Assembly: GCA_015075625.1 (NCBI GenBank)
Contig: JABTTZ010000004.1
Location: forward strand, 124,001 to 188,000
Length of the DNA: 64,000 nucleotides
Direction: 5' to 3'
Origin: Anaerolineales bacterium
Lineage (GTDB): Bacteria > Chloroflexota > Anaerolineae > Aggregatilineales > UBA2796
Shown: positions 7,880 through 15,101 of the stretch, piece by piece
Layout: each line of letters opens with the position of its first letter
How positions within the stretch are numbered: position 1 is the stretch's first letter
The notes under the pieces: generated by a model
What the model saw: the letters and a program-made list of their open reading frames with translations, nothing else
What the model was told of the DNA's origin: nothing
Database searches by the model: none
Position numbers and translations under genes: made by a program

Positions 7880-8446
7880 ATGAACCGTGCTGAGGCTTGG
7901 GCGACAGTCTGCGAATTCGTTGCCTCCGATAGTCTGCGAAAACACATGCTCTCTGTAGAAGCCGCCATGCGCGGCTATGCCGATCATTATGGGGAGGACG
8001 CCGAAAGTTGGGGGCTTGTCGGCTTGCTCCATGATTTTGATTGGGAGATACATCCCTCTCTGGAGCAGCACCCCATGGACGGAGCGCCCATCCTGCGGGC
8101 GCGGGGAGTTTCTGAGGATGATATTCGTACCATCCTTAGCCACGCCTCCCGAACGGGCGAGGAACGAATCACCCTGCGCGATAAGGCGCTCTATGCCGTT
8201 GACGAACTGACCGGCTTGATCACGGCGGTCACGCTCGTTCGTCCCTCACGGAATATTGCCGATGTCGGCGTCGATTCGATTCGTAAAAAGTGGAAAGATA
8301 AAACCTTTGCAGCGGGCGTTATACGGGCGGATATTGAACACGGCGCAGCTCAGTTGGGCGTTGACCTCTGGGGCTTTCATGTGCCGCTCGTCTTGAAGGC
8401 GATGCAAGCCTGTGCTGCCGACCTCGGCTTGGCGGGGGATTCCTGA
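7880..8446 (+). CDS. HD-domain hydrolase
   Basis: 188 residues. A small metal-dependent phosphohydrolase of the HD superfamily. The early His in SLRKHMLSVEAAMRGYA and the His-Asp pair in GLLHDFDWEIHPSLEQH supply the metal ligands, with further His in LSHASRTGE and a late Asp in ALYAVDELTGLITAV. This is the compact single-domain type often annotated as a predicted HD-superfamily hydrolase acting on nucleotides or other phosphoesters; its substrate is not known. AAAGGA lies about 10 nt before the ATG. The flavin reductase gene starts 2 nt after its stop codon, so the two form an operon. Confidence 0.82.
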   Translation: MNRAEAWATVCEFVASDSLRKHMLSVEAAMRGYADHYGEDAESWGLVGLLHDFDWEIHPSLEQHPMDGAPILRARGVSEDDIRTILSHASRTGEERITLRDKALYAVDELTGLITAVTLVRPSRNIADVGVDSIRKKWKDKTFAAGVIRADIEHGAAQLGVDLWGFHVPLVLKAMQACAADLGLAGDS

Positions 8447-8448
8447 CG

Positions 8449-9072
8449 ATGATCGTGAATCCGGCTGAGATTGACAACACCCTTCGCTACAAGGTTTTGA
8501 TCGGGAGCGTCGTCCCCCGCCCAATTGCCTGGGTGAGTTCGATGAACCGCGAGGGGGCGTTGAATCTTGCCCCCTTTTCCTTTTTCACGGTGGCGTCTAC
8601 CGACCCCATGACGCTCATCTTCTGCCCACAGTTCGCCATCAAAGGTGGGCGTCCCAAAGACACCCTTTTAAACGTTCAAGATGTTCCCGAATTCGTCATT
8701 AACCTAACGAACGAAGACACTGCCGAGGCAATGAATCGCACCGCCACCGAACTCCCACGCGGGGAGAGCGAGTTTGCCTGGGCGGGGGTGACGCCCCTCC
8801 CTAGCCAGACCATCCGCGTTCCCCGCGTTGCCGAAGCGCCCATTGCCTTTGAATGTCGTTTGCAGCGGGTGGTGATGATCAGCGATCAGCCCGGCGGGGG
8901 GGCGGTGGTCTTTGGTGAGGTGCAGATGATTCACCTCCGCGACGATCTCTATAGCGCTAATGGACGGATTGCCCTCGATCTGCTCAAGCCCATTGCCCGT
9001 CTTGCCGGGGCAAGCTATGCGCGGGTGACGGATACCTTTGATCTCGAACGTATCCCCCCGCCCTTAGCCTAA
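8449..9072 (+). CDS. Flavin reductase-like FMN-binding protein
   Basis: 207 residues, a split-barrel FMN-binding domain of the DIM6/NTAB (flavin reductase-like) family. Recognisable segments are LIGSVVPRPIAWVSSMN, LNLAPFSFFTVASTDPMTLIF and the DTLLNVQDVPEFVINL strand. Proteins of this class bind FMN and reduce flavins or quinone-like acceptors with NAD(P)H, often as small partners of monooxygenases. No monooxygenase adjoins it. It is translationally close to the HD hydrolase upstream (2-nt gap). The C-terminal part, LARLAGASYARVTDTFDLERI, is typical of the family. Confidence 0.85.
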   Translation: MIVNPAEIDNTLRYKVLIGSVVPRPIAWVSSMNREGALNLAPFSFFTVASTDPMTLIFCPQFAIKGGRPKDTLLNVQDVPEFVINLTNEDTAEAMNRTATELPRGESEFAWAGVTPLPSQTIRVPRVAEAPIAFECRLQRVVMISDQPGGGAVVFGEVQMIHLRDDLYSANGRIALDLLKPIARLAGASYARVTDTFDLERIPPPLA

Positions 9073-9290
9073 CGAACGCAATGCGGCGGGGCTGCCATAC
9101 CCCCCGCCCGCACCCCTATGGGACTTAGAAGGCAAAAAACGCCCTTCGTCTTTCCCCCTCTCCGTCTGCGGGAAACGGATTAGGGCGTAAAAAGCCACCT
9201 GCGATAGGTTTGGAATTTGCCCAAGATTATCCGAACGCCTATACTTTTCTCAGCGTTTTCGGAGAAATTAACCAGAGGATAAGAAGCGAC

Positions 9291-10655
9291 GTGGACGCAC
9301 CAAAAACCGCCCCACCCCCACGCCAACCGTCATCCCAACCCGGGCAACCAGCCCCACGCCCCCCACAAGGGCAAAGTGGTGGCGAAGCGGATGTCTGGAA
9401 CATCCTCCGCCCGCGTGAAACCCTGGAAGATTACGGCGTCCCCCCAACAATTATCTATGACCTGCTCATGCGGATGCTGTTCCAAGAAGGGGAAGTCAGC
9501 ATCAAGCGCTTCATGGATGTGATCCGCATCAGTTTTCCGGTGGTTGATGCGATCATGCTCAAAATGCAGCAGGATCATCAGGTGGAAATTGCCCGTGCGG
9601 GCAACCTCGGACGCGCCAGTTACATTTACCGCCTCACCGACGAAGGGGCGGCACGCGCCCGCGATTCGCTGGATCGCAACCAATATGTCGGACCGATCCC
9701 CGTTCCAGTGGAAGTCTATAATCAGATGATTCTGATGCAAACCTCCACCCGTGCCAAGATTTCCCCCGATGATGTGCAGAAAGCGATTGCCCATCTGATC
9801 CTGCCCGATGGCTTTCACCGCCGTATCGGACCCGCCCTCAACGGCGGTTCGTCACTGTTTCTTTACGGTCCGCCGGGCAATGGCAAGACGACGGTGGCGC
9901 AGGCAATCGCCGGCATCCTCGCTGGCACAGACCCCATTTGGCTGCCCTATGCGGTCACAGCAGGCGGGCAGATCATCAGCATTTATGATCGCCTTGTTCA
10001 CAAACCCTACGAACCAACGAAAGAACAGGCGGAAAACCTCGGTGAATATGACCGCCGATGGGGACTCTTTGATCGCCCGGCGGTGATGGTCGGCGGCGAA
10101 CTGACGATGGAAGGGCTAGACCTTCGCTATGACGAGGTGAGCAAGTTCTATGAAGGACCGCTCCAATTAAAAGCAAACGGCGGCATGTTCCTCATTGATG
10201 ACTTCGGACGCCAGCAGATGGAGCCGCAGCAGCTTCTCAACCGCTGGATCGTCCCACTCGAATCCGGGTTTGACTTCCTTCGACTGCGGACGGGGCAGAC
10301 CATCCAAATGCCCTTCCGCCAATTGATCGTATTCAGCACCAACCTTGATCCCAATCAACTGATGGACGGGGCGTTTTTGCGCCGGATTCAGATGAAGGTG
10401 CAGATCGAAAGCCCCGATATTCGGATGTTCCACATCATCTTCGAGTCGATGTGCCGCCGCATGGGGGTTGAGCCGAACACCGATGTGTTCAAACACTTGG
10501 TAGAGGAATGGTATCGGAAGCCTAAGCGGACGCTCCAATCTGTCCACCCCCGCGATATTTTGAAGATCGTCCGTTCTCTGTGCGATTATGAAGGGAAGCC
10601 CTTCCAACTGACCCCCGCCCTCATTGACGAGGCGTGCCGCTGCTACTTCGTCTGA
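9291..10655 (+). CDS. AAA-type ATPase with N-terminal winged-helix-like region
   Basis: About 454 residues from GTG 9291. That start is preceded at about 10 nt by an AGAGGAT Shine-Dalgarno; a TTG at 9210 would add 27 residues but has no ribosome site. A Pro/Gln-rich linker leads to a helical domain (about residues 45-140) with a winged-helix-like look (ILRPRETLEDYG to YRLTDEGAARA). The ATPase core has Walker A GPPGNGKT, Walker B MFLIDDFG, a sensor segment IVFSTNLDP and an arginine region FLRRIQMKV. A C-terminal lid carries SVHPRDILKIVRSL. Relatives are annotated only as AAA ATPases with chaperone-like activity. It probably remodels a protein partner; no partner is identifiable nearby. A 400-bp gap follows. 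Confidence 0.75.
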   Translation: MDAPKTAPPPRQPSSQPGQPAPRPPQGQSGGEADVWNILRPRETLEDYGVPPTIIYDLLMRMLFQEGEVSIKRFMDVIRISFPVVDAIMLKMQQDHQVEIARAGNLGRASYIYRLTDEGAARARDSLDRNQYVGPIPVPVEVYNQMILMQTSTRAKISPDDVQKAIAHLILPDGFHRRIGPALNGGSSLFLYGPPGNGKTTVAQAIAGILAGTDPIWLPYAVTAGGQIISIYDRLVHKPYEPTKEQAENLGEYDRRWGLFDRPAVMVGGELTMEGLDLRYDEVSKFYEGPLQLKANGGMFLIDDFGRQQMEPQQLLNRWIVPLESGFDFLRLRTGQTIQMPFRQLIVFSTNLDPNQLMDGAFLRRIQMKVQIESPDIRMFHIIFESMCRRMGVEPNTDVFKHLVEEWYRKPKRTLQSVHPRDILKIVRSLCDYEGKPFQLTPALIDEACRCYFV

Positions 10656-10761
10656 TGGCTGCTCTGCCTAGCCTGCTCTCCCCTTGCCGCTGTGCGGGGC
10701 GAGGGTGAGTTAGACCGCTCTGGGAGGCTGTGCCTCCCACCCACCCTCACATAGATACCTG

Positions 10762-10790
10762 TTGACAGCGCACGCTCTTTTCCCTAAAAT
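10762..10790 (+). promoter_or_regulatory. Strong sigma-70-type promoter of the ABC-F leader
   Basis: TTGACA (10762-10767), a 17-nt spacer and TAAAAT (10785-10790). This is the best consensus promoter in the window. It would start transcription near 10797, about 265 nt before the ABC-F start codon, leaving a long untranslated leader. Confidence 0.75.
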
Positions 10791-10863
10791 ACCCCTTAGT
10801 GTTGGTGGATGTCTGTTTGAACATCTCCCGCACCTCTCAACCACAGAGTCAAGGATTACCCTC

Positions 10864-10890
10864 ATGAGATTGCTCGGCACAACAGCTTAA
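10864..10890 (+). CDS. Putative 8-residue leader peptide MRLLGTTA upstream of ABC-F
   Basis: A short frame ATG...TAA encoding MRLLGTTA, with a good Shine-Dalgarno (AAGGA, 10851-10855, 8 nt spacing), inside the ABC-F leader. Peptides beginning MRL are the minimal arrest sequence known from the ErmD leader, where macrolide-bound ribosomes stall. The tract CCCCAC right after its stop codon is complementary to the strand that would cover the ABC-F ribosome site. Translation of this frame is inferred, not shown. Confidence 0.5.
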   Translation: MRLLGTTA

Positions 10891-11050
10891 CCCCACACGG
10901 GTCTGCCTGTCTTTTGCCGACGATCTGGCGCGTCTTTTCGCGCCTCCCACCCATCACGCATACGATGCGCCACCTTCGGCATACGGCTAGGTCACCTTTC
11001 GTGGGGATCAGTTTCCTTTACCTGATCTACCTTCCCAAACCCGCGAAAGG
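10891..11050 (+). promoter_or_regulatory. Putative translational attenuator of ABC-F
   Basis: The segment CCTTTCGTGGG (10995-11005) pairs over 11 bp (one G-U) with CCCGCGAAAGG (11040-11050), which contains the AAAGG Shine-Dalgarno of the ABC-F gene. The loop holds another stem, GATCAG/CTGATC (11006-11011 with 11022-11027). The competing strand CCCCAC (10891-10896), directly after the leader stop codon, can pair with GTGGGG (11001-11006) and open the masking stem. A further hairpin, GGCGCG/CGCGCC (10927-10944), lies between. There is no U-tract, so control at translation rather than termination is the better model. Confidence 0.55.
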
Positions 11051-11061
11051 ACTCAGCAGCC

Positions 11062-12702
11062 ATGCAGTTGACTGTTTCTAATCTCTCAAAATCCTACGGT
11101 GTTCACACCGTTCTTGATTCCGTCGGGCTAACGCTTGGCACAGGGCAGCGCATCGGTCTCGTCGGCGCAAACGGTGTCGGAAAATCAACCCTCCTGAAGT
11201 GCCTCATCGGGGAGATTGAGGCGGATAGCGCTGCGATTACGCTCACCCGTGCGGCGCGGATCGGCTATCTCGCCCAGACGATGGATGGCTTTGGCGGCGC
11301 GACTCTAGGGGATGTGATCGAGGCAGCCATTGCCCCCATCCGCGCCTTAGAGCAGCGTCTTCGCCAGCTTGAAGGGGAGATGGCGCTGCGCCCCGCCGCC
11401 CTAAGCACCATTCTTGATTCCTACGCCGAATGTCTAGAGGCTTACGAATGGGCGGGTGGGCATGACCTTGCCTACCGCATTGAGCGCGTTCTGAGCGGCT
11501 TGGGCGTTGCCCATCTCCCCCGCCAGCGCCTTGTGGAAACGTGTTCTGGTGGGGAAAAAGCGCGTGTCCGCCTAGCGATGCTGCTTTTGGGATCGCCCGA
11601 TATGCTGCTCTTAGACGAACCCACGAATCATCTCGATGCGCTGAGTTTGGCATGGTTGGAGCGCTATCTGGCTGCCTCCCACAGTGCCATGTTGATCGTC
11701 TCTCATGATCGGCATTTCCTCAACCAGACGGTGAACGCCATTTTGGAAATTGATGAACACACCCATGCCCTAAAACGCTACAGTGGGAACTATGACGCCT
11801 ACCTTGAGGCAAAACGGCTGGAACGCGCCCGCTGGCTTGAGGACTATGCCCGCCAAGAGGAACAAATCAAGGAACTCCGCCATGCAATCAAGGTGGAGGC
11901 GCGGCAGGTTGCCCACAACCGCCCCCCGAAAGATGGCGATAAATTGGTCTACAACGGGAAAAAGGCAAATGTCGAATCGACCATCGCCCGCCGCGTCCAC
12001 AACGCGGAGGAACGCTTGCGGCGGATTGAGGCAGATCCCGTCCCCAAACCGCCCGATCCGTTGATCTTTGATGCCGATTTCGATCCCGCCGCTTTTGCTG
12101 GTCAGTTCCCGCTGATCGTCTCTGGAGTAGAGAAGGCATTTGGTGGGCGGTGCATCTTGCGCCATGTTTCCTTCGTCGTGGGAACACAAGCACGTATTCT
12201 GATCATCGGTGAAAACGGGGTGGGAAAGTCAACCTTGCTGCGCATCTTGGCGGGGGTGATGCCCCCCGATAGAGGGAGCATCACGCGCCACCCGCAAACA
12301 CGACTTGGCTACCTTGATCAGGAATGTGAATCGCTCTCGCCAACGCTGACGCTCTTTGACGCCTACCGCGCCGGACTGCTCGGAACAGAACAGCAGCACA
12401 AGGCGGTCTTGCTCTCCTCTGGCTTGTTTCGCTATGCCGATCTCGACAAGCGGATCGCCGCGCTCAGCAGCGGGCAAAAACGGAAGGTGCAGATCGCCCG
12501 CACCATTGCCGAACGCGCCAACCTCCTGCTAGTGGACGAACCGACGAACTACATCAGTTTTGATGTCTTGGAATCATTCGAGGCGGCACTTCGTACCTTC
12601 CCCGGCGCGGTGATCGCCGTCTCTCATGATCGTCGTTTTCGGGAGGCATTTGCCGGAGAGGTATGGGAGTTGCGGGAAGGGGCGCTGCACACCCTTTCAT
12701 AA
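11062..12702 (+). CDS. ABC-F family ATPase, probable ribosome-protection type
   Basis: 546 residues, two ABC domains and no membrane segment, as in ABC-F proteins that bind the ribosomal E site. Domain 1 has Walker A GANGVGKST (35-43), signature CSGGEKARVRLAM and Walker B LLLDEPTNHLD. A charged inter-domain linker follows (about 240-330), then domain 2 with Walker A GENGVGKST, signature LSSGQKRKVQIA and a divergent Walker B LLLVDEPTNYISFDVLE. The second half (EPTN-x-x-S... then TFPGAVIAVSHDRRF) resembles the macrolide/lincosamide-resistance ABC-F group of actinobacteria (TlrC, CarA) more than housekeeping EttA or Uup. The regulated leader supports an antibiotic-inducible role. Substrate class is inferred; a housekeeping ABC-F remains possible. 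Confidence 0.85.
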   Translation: MQLTVSNLSKSYGVHTVLDSVGLTLGTGQRIGLVGANGVGKSTLLKCLIGEIEADSAAITLTRAARIGYLAQTMDGFGGATLGDVIEAAIAPIRALEQRLRQLEGEMALRPAALSTILDSYAECLEAYEWAGGHDLAYRIERVLSGLGVAHLPRQRLVETCSGGEKARVRLAMLLLGSPDMLLLDEPTNHLDALSLAWLERYLAASHSAMLIVSHDRHFLNQTVNAILEIDEHTHALKRYSGNYDAYLEAKRLERARWLEDYARQEEQIKELRHAIKVEARQVAHNRPPKDGDKLVYNGKKANVESTIARRVHNAEERLRRIEADPVPKPPDPLIFDADFDPAAFAGQFPLIVSGVEKAFGGRCILRHVSFVVGTQARILIIGENGVGKSTLLRILAGVMPPDRGSITRHPQTRLGYLDQECESLSPTLTLFDAYRAGLLGTEQQHKAVLLSSGLFRYADLDKRIAALSSGQKRKVQIARTIAERANLLLVDEPTNYISFDVLESFEAALRTFPGAVIAVSHDRRFREAFAGEVWELREGALHTLS

Positions 12703-12757
12703 GGACGAGAAACCCGATTGTATAGTCTATGGGCGGTTCGATACCGCCCTCCTATGC

Positions 12758-12982
12758 CTACCCCTTTTTCGAGGGATTCTGTTTAAAAAAGATTTCGCGT
12801 CCGGCTTCTTGGGCAAGCAGGCGCAGTTCCAACACTTCGTCATGATGAAAGACGTGTTCTAGGGCAGAAAGCGCGGCAGGGTCGCCCAATAAACGAAGCT
12901 GCTCAATTGAGTCTTTGCGAATATCGGGATTCTTGTTCTTCAACCGTTCGAGATGGTATTCCACCAAGCGGCGCGTTGCCAT
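12758..12982 (-). CDS. Small HEAT-repeat protein (third of a tandem trio)
   Basis: 74 residues. One HEAT-like unit: helices around HLERLKNKNPDIRKDSIEQL and LGDPAALSALEHVFHHD, ending LRLLAQEAGREIFFKQ. The same sequence logic (LGDPAAL...LAVLF...D...ETRRLAQLAG+xIY) occurs in the gene 4 nt upstream and, more divergently, in the next one. The three look like paralogues from tandem duplication. AAGGAA lies before the ATG. HEAT units bind proteins; no partner is known. It is probably translated from one transcript with the other two. Confidence 0.7.
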   Translation of the reverse strand: MATRRLVEYHLERLKNKNPDIRKDSIEQLRLLGDPAALSALEHVFHHDEVLELRLLAQEAGREIFFKQNPSKKG

Positions 12983-12986
12983 GAGG

Positions 12987-13277
12987 CTATTTTCCTTTCT
13001 TCAGTTGCGCCTTCGCCAAAATATCCGCAGCGCGGCGGCGTTCTTCTTCCGATGCGGGCGTTTCTGTCATCCGTCTTTCCTGTGCGTGGTAAATCGCTTT
13101 TCCGGCAAGCTGTGCCAAGCGACGCGTCTCCAGATCGGGATCAAGGGCGAACAAAACCGCCAGCTTTCCCAACGCAGCGGGATCGCCAAGCATCTCCAAT
13201 TGGCGGATTGCCTCACGACGCACCGCTATTTCAGGGTCACTCAGCCTTCCCGTCCATAATTCCACAAGATCAGGCAT
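12987..13277 (-). CDS. Small HEAT-repeat protein (second of a tandem trio)
   Basis: 96 residues. HEAT-type helices in LWTGRLSDPEIAVRREAIRQLEMLGDPAALGKLAVLFALDP form are followed by RRLAQLAGKAIYHAQE and a basic, Ala/Lys-rich C-terminal helix. It is closely related in layout to the 74-residue gene downstream. GAGGGG sits 7 nt before the ATG, and the frame overlaps the end of the upstream gene by 8 nt, so translation is probably coupled. Cytoplasmic; no signal peptide or membrane segment. Probably a small adaptor, function unknown. Confidence 0.7.
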   Translation of the reverse strand: MPDLVELWTGRLSDPEIAVRREAIRQLEMLGDPAALGKLAVLFALDPDLETRRLAQLAGKAIYHAQERRMTETPASEEERRRAADILAKAQLKKGK

Positions 13278-13806
13278 CGTTCAACCCCTCGAAAAAATCG
13301 TCTGAAAGTCCCGCGTCCAAGAGCTCCAAAAGGGTCATATTCGTCCGCGTGGCAACGGGGGGGCGGCGCGGCTTGCCCGAACTGAGCAGCCCCGTCTGCC
13401 CGGTTTTGATCGTCGGGACGGGCGAGACAGGCGGGGGCGCCGGGCGGGGTGTGCTTGCCCCTCCGCGCAGTTCGTCCAAGAGTTCTTGTGCCAAAAGCTG
13501 CCCTTGCATCACGCCAAAGGTGCGATGATCTTTTTCCACAAGGCTGGCGAGGAAGGCTTCTTCTGCCGCGCTCATTTCACGAGGGGCAGTTGTTGCCACT
13601 TGGCTTTGCTGTTTCAGGGCAGCATAGACAATACGCCCCGCCCATTGGGCAATCTGGCGCACGCCGGGTTCAGGATCGTTCTTGAACACCTGCTCAATAT
13701 CGCGTAGGGTGCGGGTTTCCTCAACCATCGCCAAAATTCGCAAGGCTTCAACCCGCGCCCATTGATCGGGATCGCGCAGTTTTTCGCGCAGTTCGTCCAG
13801 CAGCAT
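13270..13806 (-). CDS. HEAT-repeat protein with Pro-rich C-terminal region (first of a tandem trio)
   Basis: 178 residues from ATG 13806, which has a GAAGGGG Shine-Dalgarno. A TATACT hexamer lies about 25 nt further upstream, inside the longer frame that would begin at a GTG (13854), so the shorter start is preferred. Residues 1-75 form a HEAT-like pair of helices (LREKLRDPDQWARVEALRIL, then LRDIEQVFKNDPEPGVRQIAQWAGRIVYAAL). A linker helix and a Pro-rich segment (PRPAPPPVSPVP) follow, and the end is a short acidic helix. First gene of the trio; it overlaps the second by 8 nt. Confidence 0.68.
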   Translation of the reverse strand: MLLDELREKLRDPDQWARVEALRILAMVEETRTLRDIEQVFKNDPEPGVRQIAQWAGRIVYAALKQQSQVATTAPREMSAAEEAFLASLVEKDHRTFGVMQGQLLAQELLDELRGGASTPRPAPPPVSPVPTIKTGQTGLLSSGKPRRPPVATRTNMTLLELLDAGLSDDFFEGLNDA

Positions 13807-13859
13807 GTCCACCCCTTCACACTCTATATTAGTATATGGAGGAATGTCCGGCACGGCAA

Positions 13860-14930
13860 CTAGGGCAGCAGCCCCCGCAGCACTGTTGGCAAATAGGGCT
13901 TGAGAACATCAATAAAGAGCGGACCCATCAGCAGATCATTCCCGCGCAAGCCCGGTACATCGCCCCGCAAAATCACCCCTTCTTGCTTCAGGCACAGCCC
14001 CAAAATTGCCAGTGACCCATCGGGACGGCTGATCGAAAGCCGAACGTGATCGGGACACGCCGTATCGCGGGCAATGATGAAGTTGGCAATATTCAGCACC
14101 TCCACAAATTTCAGCAGTTCGGGCGTGTTTGCCACTAGCGTCACCGTTCGCTGGTACGATCCACTCAGCGGGTCAAGGACATCCAGCGCCAGACCATTCA
14201 TATTTTCCAACTGGGCATTCGCGTAGGGGTTTAACACCGTCCCAATGACCGATGGATCGCTCACACTCGTTGTTGGCACGAGCGCATCAGGCGTGGAGGT
14301 GACGATCAGCACAATATCGGTGGGGGTCACAAAAACTGCTGGTGTGGGCGTTGCCGGAGCGGGAAGAGGGCGTCCGGCAATGAACAAGACGACGCACGCC
14401 GCCACAACACACAGCGTGGTGAATGCCCCTCCCGCCGCCAGTAGGGTCAAAATGTTGGGGTCGCGGGGGAACCATGGCGGCATACTATCCAGCCACCCCC
14501 GTGCAGGCGGGATAGGTGGCACATCGTTCCCCTGTGCGGGCTGCCCACCGTAGCCCGGCGTTGGCGGGTAGTTTTGGTAGGGCGCGTTCGGATCGCCAAA
14601 AGGACTTGGCACGGAGGATTCTTGATAGCGCGGGGAGATTTGCTGCTGTTGGTAACGATTCGGATCGTACTGTTCTGGCGGCGGATAATTCACATGGAGG
14701 TGCGGTTGGGTCACCGCCGCCTCTGGGCGTGGTGGTTGGGCGGGTGGCTGCGGCGTTGATGGCTGCGTAATTTGGGTCGGTTGGGGCGGCGGTGTTGGCT
14801 GTGATGGCGAATCGCCGCGCTCCTGTGCGCCTCGTTCGATCTGCCCACCCGTCCCTTTAATATGCGGCGAGAGTGGGGTTGGGCGCGGTTTTTTATCCTT
14901 ATTCGGATCGTTTGGATCGTTGGGGGGCAT
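13860..14930 (-). CDS. Pro/Gln-rich single-pass membrane protein
   Basis: 356 residues from ATG 14930 (GAGG at 6 nt). The first 175 residues are low-complexity, rich in Pro, Gln, Thr and Asn (PQPTQITQPSTPQPPAQPP) and should be cytoplasmic and disordered. One membrane helix follows (about 185-207, LLAAGGAFTTLCVVAACVVLFIAG), then a Thr/Pro linker and an extracytoplasmic domain of about 130 residues without a family I recognise. It lies divergent to the Ser/Thr kinase and just upstream of the HEAT trio. A cytoplasmic Pro/Thr-rich tail beside a kinase gene makes it a conceivable kinase substrate, but that is speculation. Confidence 0.72.
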   Translation of the reverse strand: MPPNDPNDPNKDKKPRPTPLSPHIKGTGGQIERGAQERGDSPSQPTPPPQPTQITQPSTPQPPAQPPRPEAAVTQPHLHVNYPPPEQYDPNRYQQQQISPRYQESSVPSPFGDPNAPYQNYPPTPGYGGQPAQGNDVPPIPPARGWLDSMPPWFPRDPNILTLLAAGGAFTTLCVVAACVVLFIAGRPLPAPATPTPAVFVTPTDIVLIVTSTPDALVPTTSVSDPSVIGTVLNPYANAQLENMNGLALDVLDPLSGSYQRTVTLVANTPELLKFVEVLNIANFIIARDTACPDHVRLSISRPDGSLAILGLCLKQEGVILRGDVPGLRGNDLLMGPLFIDVLKPYLPTVLRGLLP

Positions 14931-15024
14931 GGTCGCCTCACTTTGCCATAGACAGTTCACAGATACCCTTCAAGGTATCCACCCAAACCTTAACCGATTT
15001 TTCTGTTTTTGGGCAATGGCGGTT

Positions 15025-15052
15025 TTGCCTTTTCGCTGATTCTGCGTATAGT
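15025..15052 (+). promoter_or_regulatory. Candidate promoter of the Ser/Thr kinase gene
   Basis: TTGCCT (15025-15030), 16-nt spacer, TATAGT (15047-15052), about 50 nt before the GTG start at 15102. It lies in the 170-bp divergent region shared with the Pro-rich membrane protein gene. Confidence 0.5.
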
Positions 15053-15101
15053 CTTGGCACACACAGGCAGCATCTTAGATTAAGTGAGCGGAGGCGGGGA
15101 C

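Noticed and set aside
9210-9290. TTG start giving 27 more residues to the AAA ATPase
   Set aside because: No Shine-Dalgarno before it; GTG 9291 has AGAGGAT at suitable spacing.
10927-10944. GGCGCG/CGCGCC hairpin as an intrinsic terminator in the ABC-F leader
   Set aside because: No T-tract follows, so it is counted only as part of the leader fold.
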